Shown here: positions 9,575 through 17,341 of the stretch, in pieces
Layout of the letters: each line of letters begins with the position of its first letter
Numbering within the stretch: the first letter of the stretch is position 1
Assembly: GCF_914271545.1 (NCBI RefSeq)
Contig: NZ_CAJZAH010000001.1
Coordinates: 434,001-498,000 of the forward strand
Length of the DNA stretch: 64,000 nt
Direction: 5' to 3'
Source: Cupriavidus respiraculi
GTDB taxonomy: Bacteria; Pseudomonadota; Gammaproteobacteria; Burkholderiales; Burkholderiaceae
Made by a program: the position numbers and the translations under genes
The notes under the pieces: model-generated
Databases searched by the model: none
Seen by the model: only the letters and a program-made list of their open reading frames with translations
What the model was told of the DNA's origin: nothing

Positions 9575-10099
9575 GTGGCGATCTATCGAATTGGAGAGAA
9601 AGAACCGACAATTCATCCGAGCTCGTATGTATCCGAGCATGCGGTAATCATCGGCGACGTGGAAATCGCCGAAGACGTGTCCATCTGGCCCGGCGCTGTG
9701 ATCCGCGGCGACAATGAAAAGATCACGATTAGGCGAGGCGTGAACGTCCAGGAGGGGGCTGTGTTGCACACCGATCCTGGCTTTCCCGTCGAGGTAGGCG
9801 AGATGGTCTCCATTGGACACCAGGCGATGCTTCACGGTTGCAAGGTCGGAGCACGTAGTCTGGTCGGCATTCAGGCTGTGATCCTGAATGGATCCGAACT
9901 CGGACAACAATGCCTCGTGGGGGCCGGATCCTTGATCGGCGAGCGCAAGAACTTCCCGGCAGGAGGCTTGGTCATGGGCACACCTGCAAAGCAGGTACGT
10001 GAACTAACGGAGGAAGTCAAAGCTGCGATCGAGAAGAACGCTGACGACTACATTAACAAGGCGAAGACGTACAAGAAGGACCTGGTCAAGCTGAGTTAG
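9575..10099 (+). CDS. Gamma-carbonic-anhydrase-like left-handed beta-helix protein
   Basis: A 174-residue hexapeptide-repeat protein of the YrdA/PaaY/CaiE group. Repeats run from about residue 15 to 130 (VIIGDVEIAEDVSIWPGAVIRGD), and three histidines that could bind metal occur in VLHTDP, GHQAMLHGC. Length and the QxVRELTEEVKAAI helix fit the family. The start is a GTG at 9575, supported by AAGAGGAG eight bases upstream. In catabolic clusters such proteins often act as thioesterases or metal-dependent hydrolases, as known for PaaY, rather than true carbonic anhydrases. It follows glcDEF and may be co-transcribed. Confidence 0.88.
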   Translation: MAIYRIGEKEPTIHPSSYVSEHAVIIGDVEIAEDVSIWPGAVIRGDNEKITIRRGVNVQEGAVLHTDPGFPVEVGEMVSIGHQAMLHGCKVGARSLVGIQAVILNGSELGQQCLVGAGSLIGERKNFPAGGLVMGTPAKQVRELTEEVKAAIEKNADDYINKAKTYKKDLVKLS

Positions 10100-10137
10100 C
10101 AAGCTCCGCGCGTCGGCGGATCAAGCGTCGACGCCTT

Positions 10138-10168
10138 GAGACGAGAGCGCCAGCCAGCGCCTCGTCTC
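10138..10168. terminator. Strong hairpin after the glc cluster
   Basis: GAGACGAG pairs with CTCGTCTC (10138-10145 / 10161-10168), with further GCGC pairing inside. It lies about 40 bp after the beta-helix gene stop. No T-run follows, so intrinsic termination is only possible, not shown. Confidence 0.4.
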
Positions 10169-10405
10169 GTCATCCCTCTCCATCAAGATTGGTGCTCCGG
10201 CCATCGCGAACGAACGCGACAAGGCCCGGCCTTGAGTTGCTACCCGGCCACAGGCACAGAACCCCTTCACGCGCCGCCGCTGTCTGCGTGGTCGCTACCC
10301 TCACCAGTCGGACCATATCGACTCGGTGCCTCCAGGTACTTCGCGCGATCATTCTTCACTGAATCGTTATATCATCTGCTCAGTGATTGCCCCCTTTTTG
10401 TAGAC

Positions 10406-10852
10406 ATGACAGAACCTACGGTTGAAATGCTTGCGGACGAACTTAGACCCCGCTTGATGCGGATCGTTGTAGCGCTGCGGCGGGAAATGAGAGCGGCGCA
10501 CGTGCCCCCCGCGCAGAGCGCTGTTCTTAGTGCATTGCTCGTAAGAGGGCCGATGCGAGTTAGCGATCTGGCCAGGAATGAAGGCGTCAGATTGCCTACG
10601 ATGACGCAGATTGTCGGGCGGATGGTCGACGCCGAGTTAATCGCGCGCTCCGCACCCGTCGGCTCGTACAACAACATGATTCAGATTACTGATGAAGGCC
10701 GGGCTGTGGCCGGCAAATTGGCCGCACAGCGGACGGCGGCACTGGGCAAGCGCATGGAGGGATTGACGCCCGAGGAGTTGCAGACGGTGATCGCGATGTT
10801 CCCCATCATCGATAAGATGTTCAAAAGAGAACCGTGGCTGGACCACGAGTAA
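10406..10852 (+). CDS. MarR-family transcriptional regulator
   Basis: A 148-residue MarR protein with the winged-helix core LLVRGPMRVSDLARNEGVRLPTMTQ-type segment and wing (IQITDEGRAVAGKL). The ATG at 10406 gives the usual MarR length (about 145) although no good ribosome site precedes it. Convergent with the aldehyde dehydrogenase gene. MarR proteins usually repress catabolic or efflux genes in response to aromatic or lipophilic ligands; the 15-bp palindromes upstream of the P450 and transporter genes would be a reasonable target, but that is inference. An AT-rich stretch (ATCGTTATATCATCTG) lies just upstream. Confidence 0.88.
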   Translation: MTEPTVEMLADELRPRLMRIVVALRREMRAAHVPPAQSAVLSALLVRGPMRVSDLARNEGVRLPTMTQIVGRMVDAELIARSAPVGSYNNMIQITDEGRAVAGKLAAQRTAALGKRMEGLTPEELQTVIAMFPIIDKMFKREPWLDHE

Positions 10853-11009
10853 TACCAACGAAATCTTCCTGGAAGACGACACGATTCGAGAAGGCTTATC
10901 GCTAGCCGGCCGCGCTTGCGCTGCAACTGCGGAGCCATGCAGGGAGTTGTCAGAGTCGCCGAGAGCAACCGCATCGCCCAATATGGGGCGCACTGCCGCG
11001 ACCTATACG

Positions 11010-11045
11010 CTAATAAAAAAGGCGCCTAACACTCACTTAGGCGCC
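11010..11045 (-). terminator. Rho-independent terminator of the P450/aldehyde dehydrogenase operon
   Basis: Perfect 9-bp stem GGCGCCTAA / TTAGGCGCC (11021-11029, 11037-11045) with a 7-nt loop. Read on the minus strand it is followed by six T residues (11015-11020). It lies 64 bp after the aldehyde dehydrogenase stop, as expected for the operon end. Confidence 0.88.
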
Positions 11046-11109
11046 AAAACCTGACTGGGAACGTAGCTTCGGGGGAAAGGGCGACGTATCGCCCTTTGCG
11101 GCCCCCGAT

Positions 11110-12537
11110 CTACACTTGAGTTACAAATTTCGTGACGAGATAGCCGTCGAACGTCTCGGTCCCACCCTCACTCCCGATACCGCTATCTTTAATGCCTCCA
11201 AACGGTGTTTCGGCGAGAGCGCTTCCAAAGTGGTTGATGTTGACCATGCCGGCCTCAAGGCGGGTAGAGACAGCATGCGCTGTCTTCGCTGACTCGGTAA
11301 ACACGTAAGACGACAGGCCGTAAGTCAGTTTGTTCGCCCGTGCCAGCACCTCATCCAGATCGTCGAACGTTACAACCGGGGCGACAGGGCCGAATGGCTC
11401 GCAAGTCATGAGCATGGAGTCGTCTGAAATGTCTATAACGACGCTGGGCGCGAAGAAATGTCCTGTGTCGCTGCACCTGGTCCCTCCCACGACAACCTTT
11501 CCGCCGCGCGCTTTGGAGTCGGCAATCAACCCTTCCATTGCAGCAACACGGCGTTGGTTTGCGAGCGGTCCCATCTGTGTCGAGCTGTCTATACCGTTGC
11601 CGACCCGCACTGCGCCAATGACGTCCGTAAAACGCCTGAGGAACCTATCGTAAGCCCCGCGCTGGACGAAGAAGCGGGAGGGCGAGACGCATACCTGACC
11701 AGCGTTTCGCAGCTTGTAGTTTGCAAGCATCTCGGCGGCGGTATCGACATCCGCATCGTCGAAGACGATTGCAGGGGAGTGACCACCAAGCTCCATAGTG
11801 ATTCGCTTCATATGGGATCCTGCTAGAGCTGCTAGTTGTTTGCCAACAGCAGTGGACCCCGTAAAGGAGATCTTCTGGACCAGCGGAGATGCAATGAGGT
11901 GTGCTGACACCTCCGCCGGGACGCCAAATACAATGTTTAAGCAACCAGGAGGAAGGCCCGCATCATGGAACAGTTGAGCGATCGCCAGCACGGCACTCGG
12001 TGTCTCTTCTGGTCCCTTCAGAATGATCGTACAGCCTGCGCCAAGCGCGGCAGAGATTTTCCGGATCGCCTGATTGAAGGGAAAATTCCAAGGGGTGAAG
12101 GCTGCGCAGACTCCGACCGGCTGACGTAGCACGAGCTGGCGGACGTTAGGGTTGCGGCTGGGGATCACGCGGCCGTAGATCCGCCGAGCCTCTTCTGCAT
12201 GCCAGTCCGCATGCTCTGCACAAACCGTTACTTCGCCCACGGCTTCGTGCAGAGGCTTCCCCTGGTCAATGGTCATGTTGCGGCCGATTTCCGGCGCCCT
12301 TTGACGGGCGAGCTCCGCAACTTTACGCAAGATTGCACTGCGTTCCAAAGGCGATGAGTCGCGCCACGTCAGGAAAGCTCGATGAGCCGCCTCGACGGCG
12401 GTGTCGAGGTCCTCGCGGGTGGCGAGCGGCAGTCGCCCAACGACCTCCTCCGTCGCAGGATTGACTACGTCCTGGTGTCGCCGGCCTTCAATGCCGAGAA
12501 ATTCGCCATTGATGTAAAGGGATAATTCTGGATACAC
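11110..12537 (-). CDS. NAD(P)-dependent aldehyde dehydrogenase
   Basis: A 475-residue ALDH-superfamily enzyme that oxidises an aldehyde to its acid. The Rossmann motif [12 protein letters not shown], oxyanion Asn in TPWNFPFNQ, general-base Glu about 249 (MELGGHSPA) and nucleophile Cys about 283 (NAGQVCVSP) are all present, so it should be active. It resembles the succinate-semialdehyde dehydrogenase subgroup, but specificity is not fixed by that. Last gene of the minus-strand operon that begins with the P450; a strong terminator follows. In this context it probably oxidises the aldehyde made from a P450-hydroxylated substrate. Confidence 0.93.
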   Translation of the reverse strand: MYPELSLYINGEFLGIEGRRHQDVVNPATEEVVGRLPLATREDLDTAVEAAHRAFLTWRDSSPLERSAILRKVAELARQRAPEIGRNMTIDQGKPLHEAVGEVTVCAEHADWHAEEARRIYGRVIPSRNPNVRQLVLRQPVGVCAAFTPWNFPFNQAIRKISAALGAGCTIILKGPEETPSAVLAIAQLFHDAGLPPGCLNIVFGVPAEVSAHLIASPLVQKISFTGSTAVGKQLAALAGSHMKRITMELGGHSPAIVFDDADVDTAAEMLANYKLRNAGQVCVSPSRFFVQRGAYDRFLRRFTDVIGAVRVGNGIDSSTQMGPLANQRRVAAMEGLIADSKARGGKVVVGGTRCSDTGHFFAPSVVIDISDDSMLMTCEPFGPVAPVVTFDDLDEVLARANKLTYGLSSYVFTESAKTAHAVSTRLEAGMVNINHFGSALAETPFGGIKDSGIGSEGGTETFDGYLVTKFVTQV

Positions 12538-12599
12538 AGCGTGTACTCCAATGACTAAGAGGTTAGCTACGAAATTCTGTGCTTGTGACGGAGGTCGAT

Positions 12600-13568
12600 C
12601 TATTCGAGCTTAAAATCACCGACCTTAATTACTGCATCAATGCTCTTCTTGCGCTGCTTAAGGTAGCCCTCGAAATCCTCCGGGGACTGCGTAATGACTT
12701 CCATTCCAGTGCCTTGCATCCGCGTGCGAAGCTCGCCGTTCTTCAAAATCGTAGCGACATCGCTCTGCATTTTTTTGATTGCGTTCTGGGGCATCTTGGC
12801 AGGCGCATACAGGGCGATGGTTCCCGTAAGCTGGACGTCAATCCCCGCTTCCTTGAATGTAGGGACGTTTGGCAGCATAGGCGAGCGTTCTGGCGTCGAC
12901 ACGGCAAAGGCCTTCACTTTTCCAGCCTTAACGAGTTGCGCGATCGGTGCCATATCGATCATGAGCATATCGATCTCGCCTGAAACGATAGCGGGGACAC
13001 TTTGCCCAGCACTCTTGTAGCCGACTGGGGTCATCTTTACCCCGGTCTTTTGCGCGAACTCCTCCATACCGACACGCATGCCCAAGTTGGCCCATCCGTA
13101 CGTGAACTTCCCGTTGGCCGCACGAGCTGCCTTAATGAGGTCAGCGAGGTTGTTGTATGGCGCGGAAGCCGGGGTCACCACAACGAGTGGGGTTGCGGCT
13201 AGCCCGCTCACAAGGGTGAGTTCCTTGGTGGGATCGACAGCAACAGTGGGGCGCAAGTTTGCGTCGATGATCAACGTGGACGGGGGCATGACCAGAAGGA
13301 TCGAACCGTCCGGTTCAGCTCGCGCGACAGCCTTGCTGGCGATCGCCCCGTTTGCGCCTGGCCGATTTTCGACGATTACGGGCCGATTCCAGATTTTTGC
13401 CAGCTCTTCGCCAACTGCGCGTGCAACTACGTCGGTGCCACCGCCCGGTCCGTAGCCAACAAAGAGCCGGACCGGCAACGGGCCAGATTGCTGGGCGTAC
13501 AGGATGGAGGGCAGGGCCAGGGAGCAGAGTAGGACTGCTCTGCGGATAGCCGAAGCGGGTTTTGTCAT
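12600..13568 (-). CDS. Bug/TctC-family periplasmic solute-binding protein
   Basis: A 322-residue protein with a cleavable signal peptide ([19 protein letters not shown]) and the family motifs [17 protein letters not shown] and [14 protein letters not shown]. Full family length. The ATG at 13568 has GAGGAGACA upstream. It lies between the ferredoxin reductase and aldehyde dehydrogenase genes on the same strand, so it probably binds the substrate, or an acid product, of this P450 pathway in the periplasm. No TctA/TctB membrane partner is encoded in the window. Confidence 0.92.
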   Translation of the reverse strand: MTKPASAIRRAVLLCSLALPSILYAQQSGPLPVRLFVGYGPGGGTDVVARAVGEELAKIWNRPVIVENRPGANGAIASKAVARAEPDGSILLVMPPSTLIIDANLRPTVAVDPTKELTLVSGLAATPLVVVTPASAPYNNLADLIKAARAANGKFTYGWANLGMRVGMEEFAQKTGVKMTPVGYKSAGQSVPAIVSGEIDMLMIDMAPIAQLVKAGKVKAFAVSTPERSPMLPNVPTFKEAGIDVQLTGTIALYAPAKMPQNAIKKMQSDVATILKNGELRTRMQGTGMEVITQSPEDFEGYLKQRKKSIDAVIKVGDFKLE

Positions 13569-13599
13569 GTTGTCTCCTCTTTTATTATGAAATACAGCC

Positions 13600-14796
13600 T
13601 TAACCTGCTACCGCAGCTGGAGCGTGGCTCTTCGTCCACTCCTCCTTCAACAGCTTGATGTGCTCACGCGCTTTTCTACTGGCGTTCCAACTAAGAACGC
13701 CCATCAAAACGTCTCCCTGGTAGTAGCGAAAGATGCAGGAGTCGTCTTTCAGTTGATCCCCTTCGACAACTTCAACGGTGTATTGAGGGCCGATGCGTCC
13801 GTAGCTGTGGATTTGGACCTGGTACTGATCCGACCAGAAGAACGGCAGCGGAGCGTATTCAACGCGAGAGCCGAGCATGTTCTTTGCCGCGGCCATCGCC
13901 TGTTCGCTTGCATTCGTCCGGTGTTCAATACGCATGTGCTCGCCGTAGCCTTTGTGAAACCACTCTGCAGCATCGCCGGCGGCATATACGTTCGGGGCTG
14001 CTTCACAGTATTCATTGCAGACTACGCCGCTGCGGATGTTTAATCCGCTGCACCACTGCACGCTGGGAACTGCGCCGATAGCCACAACAATTACGTCGCA
14101 AGCAATCACAACCCCAGTGTCCAAGCGGACTTCGGTAATGGTGCGGTCACGCCATTTCACCTCCCTGAGTTCGCAGTCGTTGTGGAAAACCACGCCGTTG
14201 GCTTCATGGAGTTTTTCGATCCGCTTCCCAACGATATCCCCGACTCGCGCCCCGAGAGGAACTTTCGACTTGTCGATGACGGTCACCTCACAGCCGCTGG
14301 TCTTTGCAATCGCCGCTAACTCTGTGCCGATGAAGCCCGCGCCGACTACTAGTACCCGCTTTCCGGCAGTCAGATGTTCCCGAATCGCCAGCGCGTCGTT
14401 TAAGTTGCGCAGGCTGTAGCAGTTCGCCGCCTGGCTGAGGTTGGGAATCACTCGAGCGTCCGCGCCCGTGGCGATCAGCAAGCGATCATATTGAAGTGTG
14501 GAGCCGTTGCTGAGTTGCAGTGAACTGGCGTCCGTATCGAGGCCGGTGGCCGATGTCCCGTCCAGGTAGTGCAGGTTCAGCGCCTTCATGCCGTCTTCGG
14601 ACACAAGGTTGAGCGCCTCTACCGGACATTCTCCTGCCATCAGCCGCTTTGAAAGAGGAGGGCGGTCATAGGGCATGCCGCCTTCCTTTCCAATCAGCGT
14701 GAGCCGCCCTCCCCAGCCCTGTGCGCGCAGCGCTCGTGCTGCCGTGATGCCGGCGGCCGAGGCGCCGACAACGACGATGTGCTCGGGGGAGTTCAT
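13600..14796 (-). CDS. FAD-dependent ferredoxin reductase (putidaredoxin-reductase type)
   Basis: A 398-residue pyridine-nucleotide-disulfide oxidoreductase. The N-terminal FAD motif HIVVVGASAAGITAARAL, GMPYDRPPLSKRL, the NAD-binding motif VLVVGAGFIGTELAA and VYAAGDAAEWFH are typical of the reductases that pass electrons from NADH to P450 or dioxygenase ferredoxins. The ATG at 14796 overlaps the ferredoxin stop (ATGA), a clear sign of coupled translation; a GTG one codon upstream is also possible. Its partners are the ferredoxin and P450 just upstream in the operon, giving a complete class I P450 electron chain. Confidence 0.93.
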   Translation of the reverse strand: MNSPEHIVVVGASAAGITAARALRAQGWGGRLTLIGKEGGMPYDRPPLSKRLMAGECPVEALNLVSEDGMKALNLHYLDGTSATGLDTDASSLQLSNGSTLQYDRLLIATGADARVIPNLSQAANCYSLRNLNDALAIREHLTAGKRVLVVGAGFIGTELAAIAKTSGCEVTVIDKSKVPLGARVGDIVGKRIEKLHEANGVVFHNDCELREVKWRDRTITEVRLDTGVVIACDVIVVAIGAVPSVQWCSGLNIRSGVVCNEYCEAAPNVYAAGDAAEWFHKGYGEHMRIEHRTNASEQAMAAAKNMLGSRVEYAPLPFFWSDQYQVQIHSYGRIGPQYTVEVVEGDQLKDDSCIFRYYQGDVLMGVLSWNASRKAREHIKLLKEEWTKSHAPAAVAG

Positions 14797-14993
14797 CACT
14801 GATCCTCGTGAATCTCGATGGCGAGCGCTGGGCAGATGCCAGCCGCCAGGCGTGCTGATTCGAATTGGTCAGCCGACGGCTCTGCGTTCAAGAGAATGAC
14901 GATGCCATTGTCCTTTTGGTCGAACAGATCCGGCGCGTTGACGACACATTGACCAGAACCGCAGCACTTTTCGGGGTAGATTGTGATTTTCAT
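14796..14993 (-). CDS. Small P450-type ferredoxin (3Fe-4S/4Fe-4S)
   Basis: A 65-residue acidic ferredoxin (MKITIYPEKCCGSGQC ... FDQ ... GICPALAI). The spacing CCGSGQC then a distant CP pair is the pattern of the short single-cluster ferredoxins that serve bacterial cytochromes P450; the missing fourth cysteine suggests a 3Fe-4S cluster. The ATG at 14993 was chosen because GAGAAG lies just upstream; an ATG four codons earlier is possible. Its TGA overlaps the reductase ATG. It should carry electrons between the reductase and the P450 on either side. Confidence 0.9.
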   Translation of the reverse strand: MKITIYPEKCCGSGQCVVNAPDLFDQKDNGIVILLNAEPSADQFESARLAAGICPALAIEIHEDQ

Positions 14994-15016
14994 GATGCTT
15001 CTCATTTAAGTCGGGA

Positions 15017-16306
15017 TTACCAGCGAACAGGGAGTTCCTTGACGCCATACATGAGTGAATCGCCCTTGAACTCAAGGCTTTCCACGGGAACAGCAAGCTC
15101 GAGGTTCGGAAACCGCTCCAGCAAGGCGGTGAACATGATCTGCATTTCGAGCCGTGCGAGGGGTTGACCGATGCACTGATGCGGGCCGTATCCGAACGAG
15201 ACCTGCGTCCTTGAATCTCGGCGAAGGTCGAACACATTCGGATCTTCAAATTTCGAGCTGTCGCGATTGGCCGAGACACTCAGCACTACAACGGGGTCGC
15301 CCGCCTGGATCATTTGTCCGTTCACGACAATGTCCTCGGTCGCGACACGACGCTTTCCTGAATGTGTGACATCCAGATAGCGCAGAATTTCTTCCACCGC
15401 ATTTGGAACGAGGCTTGTGTCTTGTCGAAGCTCATTCCAGATATCCGGTCGTTGCAGGAGGAAAAGCACTCCCATTGCGGTCGTATTCGCCGTGGTCTCG
15501 TGGCCGGCAATCAGCAAGAGCCTTGCAAGGGAAACAACGTCCGTTTCGGTGATATCGCCCTTTCGTACGTGATTGACGATGAGGCGGCTGAGGATATCTT
15601 CCCCGGGGTTCTCCGATCTCTTCGCCACCAGGCCCTTCAGGTACACCTCGCACAACTCATGATTTGCGGCGATGGCCTCCTCAAGCGTCGCACTACTCGA
15701 CGTCAGGACCATCGCCAGTTCCTGAAAGAAGTCATGGTCTTCGTACGGAACGCCAAGCAACTCTGAGATCGCCAATGCCGGCGTAGCCAACGTAAAGGCG
15801 CTAACCAGGTCGGAGGGTTGAGGCTTTGTTGCGAAGTCGTCCAGCAGCTTGTCTACGATCGCCTGAATCCGCGGGCGAAGGGCCTCGATTTTGCGGATCG
15901 AGAATTCACCTGTCAGCATGCGCCGATGCTCTGCATGCTTGGGTGCATCCATGGTGATGAAGGTCCGGTTACTACCCCGGGCAACTTTCATTGCAGCACT
16001 GACAGTGGGATAGCCGGGATTCGTAATGTCAGAACTAAAGCGAGGGTCAGACAGGACCGAGCGGACGTCGTCATAGCGCGTAATCAGCCAGGCGATCTTT
16101 CCGTCCCAGAGCCTAGCTTGCCCCAAGCCGCTTCCTTGCTGCATCTGGAAGTACACCGGCGGCGGCGACAAAGGATCGACCCGTTCGGGCGGAAAGTCGG
16201 GGATGCCGCTGTCCCCGCCAGCGTGCATCGGACACGTGGACTGCGCAGGTGAGGCCGCGTGAAACGGGCAGCCAGTCGACTGCGTGGGGGTTTGGGGGGC
16301 GGTCAT
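15017..16306 (-). CDS. Cytochrome P450
   Basis: A 429-residue soluble bacterial P450. The I-helix AGHETTANT (oxygen-activation threonine), the K-helix EEILR (ExxR) and the heme loop FGYGPHQCIGQPLARLE with the heme-ligand Cys at about 378 are intact. The N terminus is rich in Cys-Pro-His (GCPFH, TCPMH), which is unusual. The ATG at 16306 was chosen because CGGAGA precedes it and the promoter places the transcript start near 16331; the frame is open further upstream. First gene of the P450-ferredoxin-reductase-Bug-aldehyde dehydrogenase operon. The substrate is unknown; a terpenoid or other hydrophobic compound would fit the context. Confidence 0.94.
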   Translation of the reverse strand: MTAPQTPTQSTGCPFHAASPAQSTCPMHAGGDSGIPDFPPERVDPLSPPPVYFQMQQGSGLGQARLWDGKIAWLITRYDDVRSVLSDPRFSSDITNPGYPTVSAAMKVARGSNRTFITMDAPKHAEHRRMLTGEFSIRKIEALRPRIQAIVDKLLDDFATKPQPSDLVSAFTLATPALAISELLGVPYEDHDFFQELAMVLTSSSATLEEAIAANHELCEVYLKGLVAKRSENPGEDILSRLIVNHVRKGDITETDVVSLARLLLIAGHETTANTTAMGVLFLLQRPDIWNELRQDTSLVPNAVEEILRYLDVTHSGKRRVATEDIVVNGQMIQAGDPVVVLSVSANRDSSKFEDPNVFDLRRDSRTQVSFGYGPHQCIGQPLARLEMQIMFTALLERFPNLELAVPVESLEFKGDSLMYGVKELPVRW

Positions 16307-16337
16307 GAATATGTCTCCGATGGGAAATTGTGAGTAC

Positions 16338-16366
16338 ATATTAGGTAGCCTACCTACTATATGCAA
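16338..16366 (-). promoter_or_regulatory. Sigma-70 promoter of the P450 operon
   Basis: On the minus strand: -35 TTGCAT (16361-16366), a 17-bp spacer and -10 TAATAT (16338-16343). The palindromic operator 16342-16356 fills the spacer and overlaps the -10 box, so a bound protein would block RNA polymerase. Confidence 0.7.
16342..16356. promoter_or_regulatory. Palindromic operator TAGGTAG-C-CTACCTA (P450 side)
   Basis: A perfect 15-bp palindrome with 7-bp arms and one central base. The same sequence in reverse orientation lies in the transporter promoter at 17255-17269. Size and symmetry suit a MarR- or TetR-type repressor dimer. Confidence 0.75.
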
Positions 16367-16380
16367 AAGGGGTTTACCCT

Positions 16381-16866
16381 AATCGGTGCAGAGGATTGAC
16401 CTCGCGTCACAAATCTCGATCGGGACCAGGGGTGGGAGAGGAGGGCGTGGCTAGACTGGGGGAGCCCAGTTGGCCTGAAGGCGGGCGACCGCCGATTTCA
16501 GTGGTCAAGATATGCCGCCGGTGACCCACTGGGTATGCGCGAGGACTGTTTGCCTTCTGGTTGTTATAGCTCGTCCCAGGGTAGATATGCGGTCCGGCCG
16601 GGCTGGCTGACGACAGAGGTCGGTACCGAGTGAGGCGCGGCCGGAGGCCCGCTTGGGACCTGCTGGAGGCCACCTTTGACGCCGGGACCTTCCGTAAGGT
16701 CGGGATCGCAGGGCTTCGGTTCTTACCTATGCATAGGCGTGAAAAAACACCCGCATGGACGTGGGGTTAGAAGTGCGCGATCGCCACCACTCGCTGACCA
16801 AGGGGGCAGCCTCACGACGCGTTGTTAAAGAGGCGCGGGGGGACAGTGAAGCCGGTGCAAGAAGGC
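16381..16866. other. Non-coding stretch upstream of the P450 promoter
   Basis: About 490 bp in which no convincing gene was recognised. A short hairpin-forming element GGACCTTCC-GTAAGGTC lies near 16685-16702. The open frames here lack ribosome sites and normal codon use. Confidence 0.3.
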
Positions 16867-16898
16867 AAGCGAGAAAGCCGAAGCGACCTCGCTTTGGC
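16867..16898 (-). terminator. Terminator after the 38-codon ORF
   Basis: On the minus strand GCCAAAGCG-AGGT-CGCTTCGGC forms a 9-pair stem with one A-C mismatch and is followed by TTTCTCGCTT. It lies 10 bp after the stop of the small ORF at 16909-17025. Confidence 0.6.
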
Positions 16899-16908
16899 AG
16901 CCTACAAA

Positions 16909-17025
16909 TCAAATAAATAGGCTCCAGCTCTCCCCTAACTCGGCACTGAGGTACTCGAACATCGACATGAATCGAAAGCGCTCCCATTGATTGAACGCCT
17001 CGCGTACCGCTGCCATCAGTGACAT
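16909..17025 (-). CDS. Possible small protein (38 residues)
   Basis: A 38-codon frame (MSLMAAVREAFNQWER ... ESWSLFI) starts at an ATG preceded by GGAGGT with ideal spacing, and an intrinsic terminator follows its stop. A LacI-type operator lies about 100 bp upstream on the same transcript side. These together suggest a real transcription unit. The peptide is amphipathic and rich in aromatic residues, with no obvious membrane span or known motif. It could also be a remnant of a larger gene. Confidence 0.4.
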   Translation of the reverse strand: MSLMAAVREAFNQWERFRFMSMFEYLSAELGESWSLFI

Positions 17026-17125
17026 AGCTACCTCCGGGGTGATCGACTTTAGTTAGGGGGGCCACCGCAAGAAAAAAGCAGGTCTTTCAACACTCGTTCG
17101 CATCGGCGCATAGCCCATTCCACGA

Positions 17126-17140
17126 TGCAATCGATTACAT
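17126..17140. promoter_or_regulatory. Palindromic operator, LacI-type (site 3)
   Basis: TGCAATCGATTACAT, identical to the site at 4014-4028. It lies about 100 bp upstream of the small minus-strand ORF and about 115 bp before the transporter promoter, so it may control either. Confidence 0.55.
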
Positions 17141-17244
17141 AGAGCGTAGGTCGCCACGATGGTCTGTCAAGATAAAGCGTAAAAGTGTCATTTGCGGCTC
17201 AAAATCAGCCACCTGACTTCGTTGATGGGAGGGTAAACGCCTAT

Positions 17245-17273
17245 TTGATTGTAATAGGTAGGCTACCTAATAT
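17245..17273 (+). promoter_or_regulatory. Sigma-70 promoter of the transporter operon
   Basis: -35 TTGATT (17245-17250), 17-bp spacer, -10 TAATAT (17268-17273). The layout copies the P450 promoter: the palindrome sits in the spacer and touches the -10 box. A shared AGGGTAAAC element lies 15-16 bp before the palindrome in both promoters. Confidence 0.7.
17255..17269. promoter_or_regulatory. Palindromic operator TAGGTAG-G-CTACCTA (transporter side)
   Basis: A perfect 15-bp palindrome, the reverse complement of the one at 16342-16356. Two identical operators in facing promoters show that the P450 and transporter operons share one regulator. Confidence 0.75.
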
Positions 17274-17341
17274 TTACCACAAATAAGAGTAAGCGCGCTT
17301 CGGTTTTTCAAACATTGCTTATAGAAGGGGAGACAAAATCA

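Noticed and set aside
16407-16673. Possible 88-codon gene upstream of the P450 promoter
   Set aside because: No ribosome site, Pro/Ser/Arg-rich shadow-like composition, no recognisable domain.
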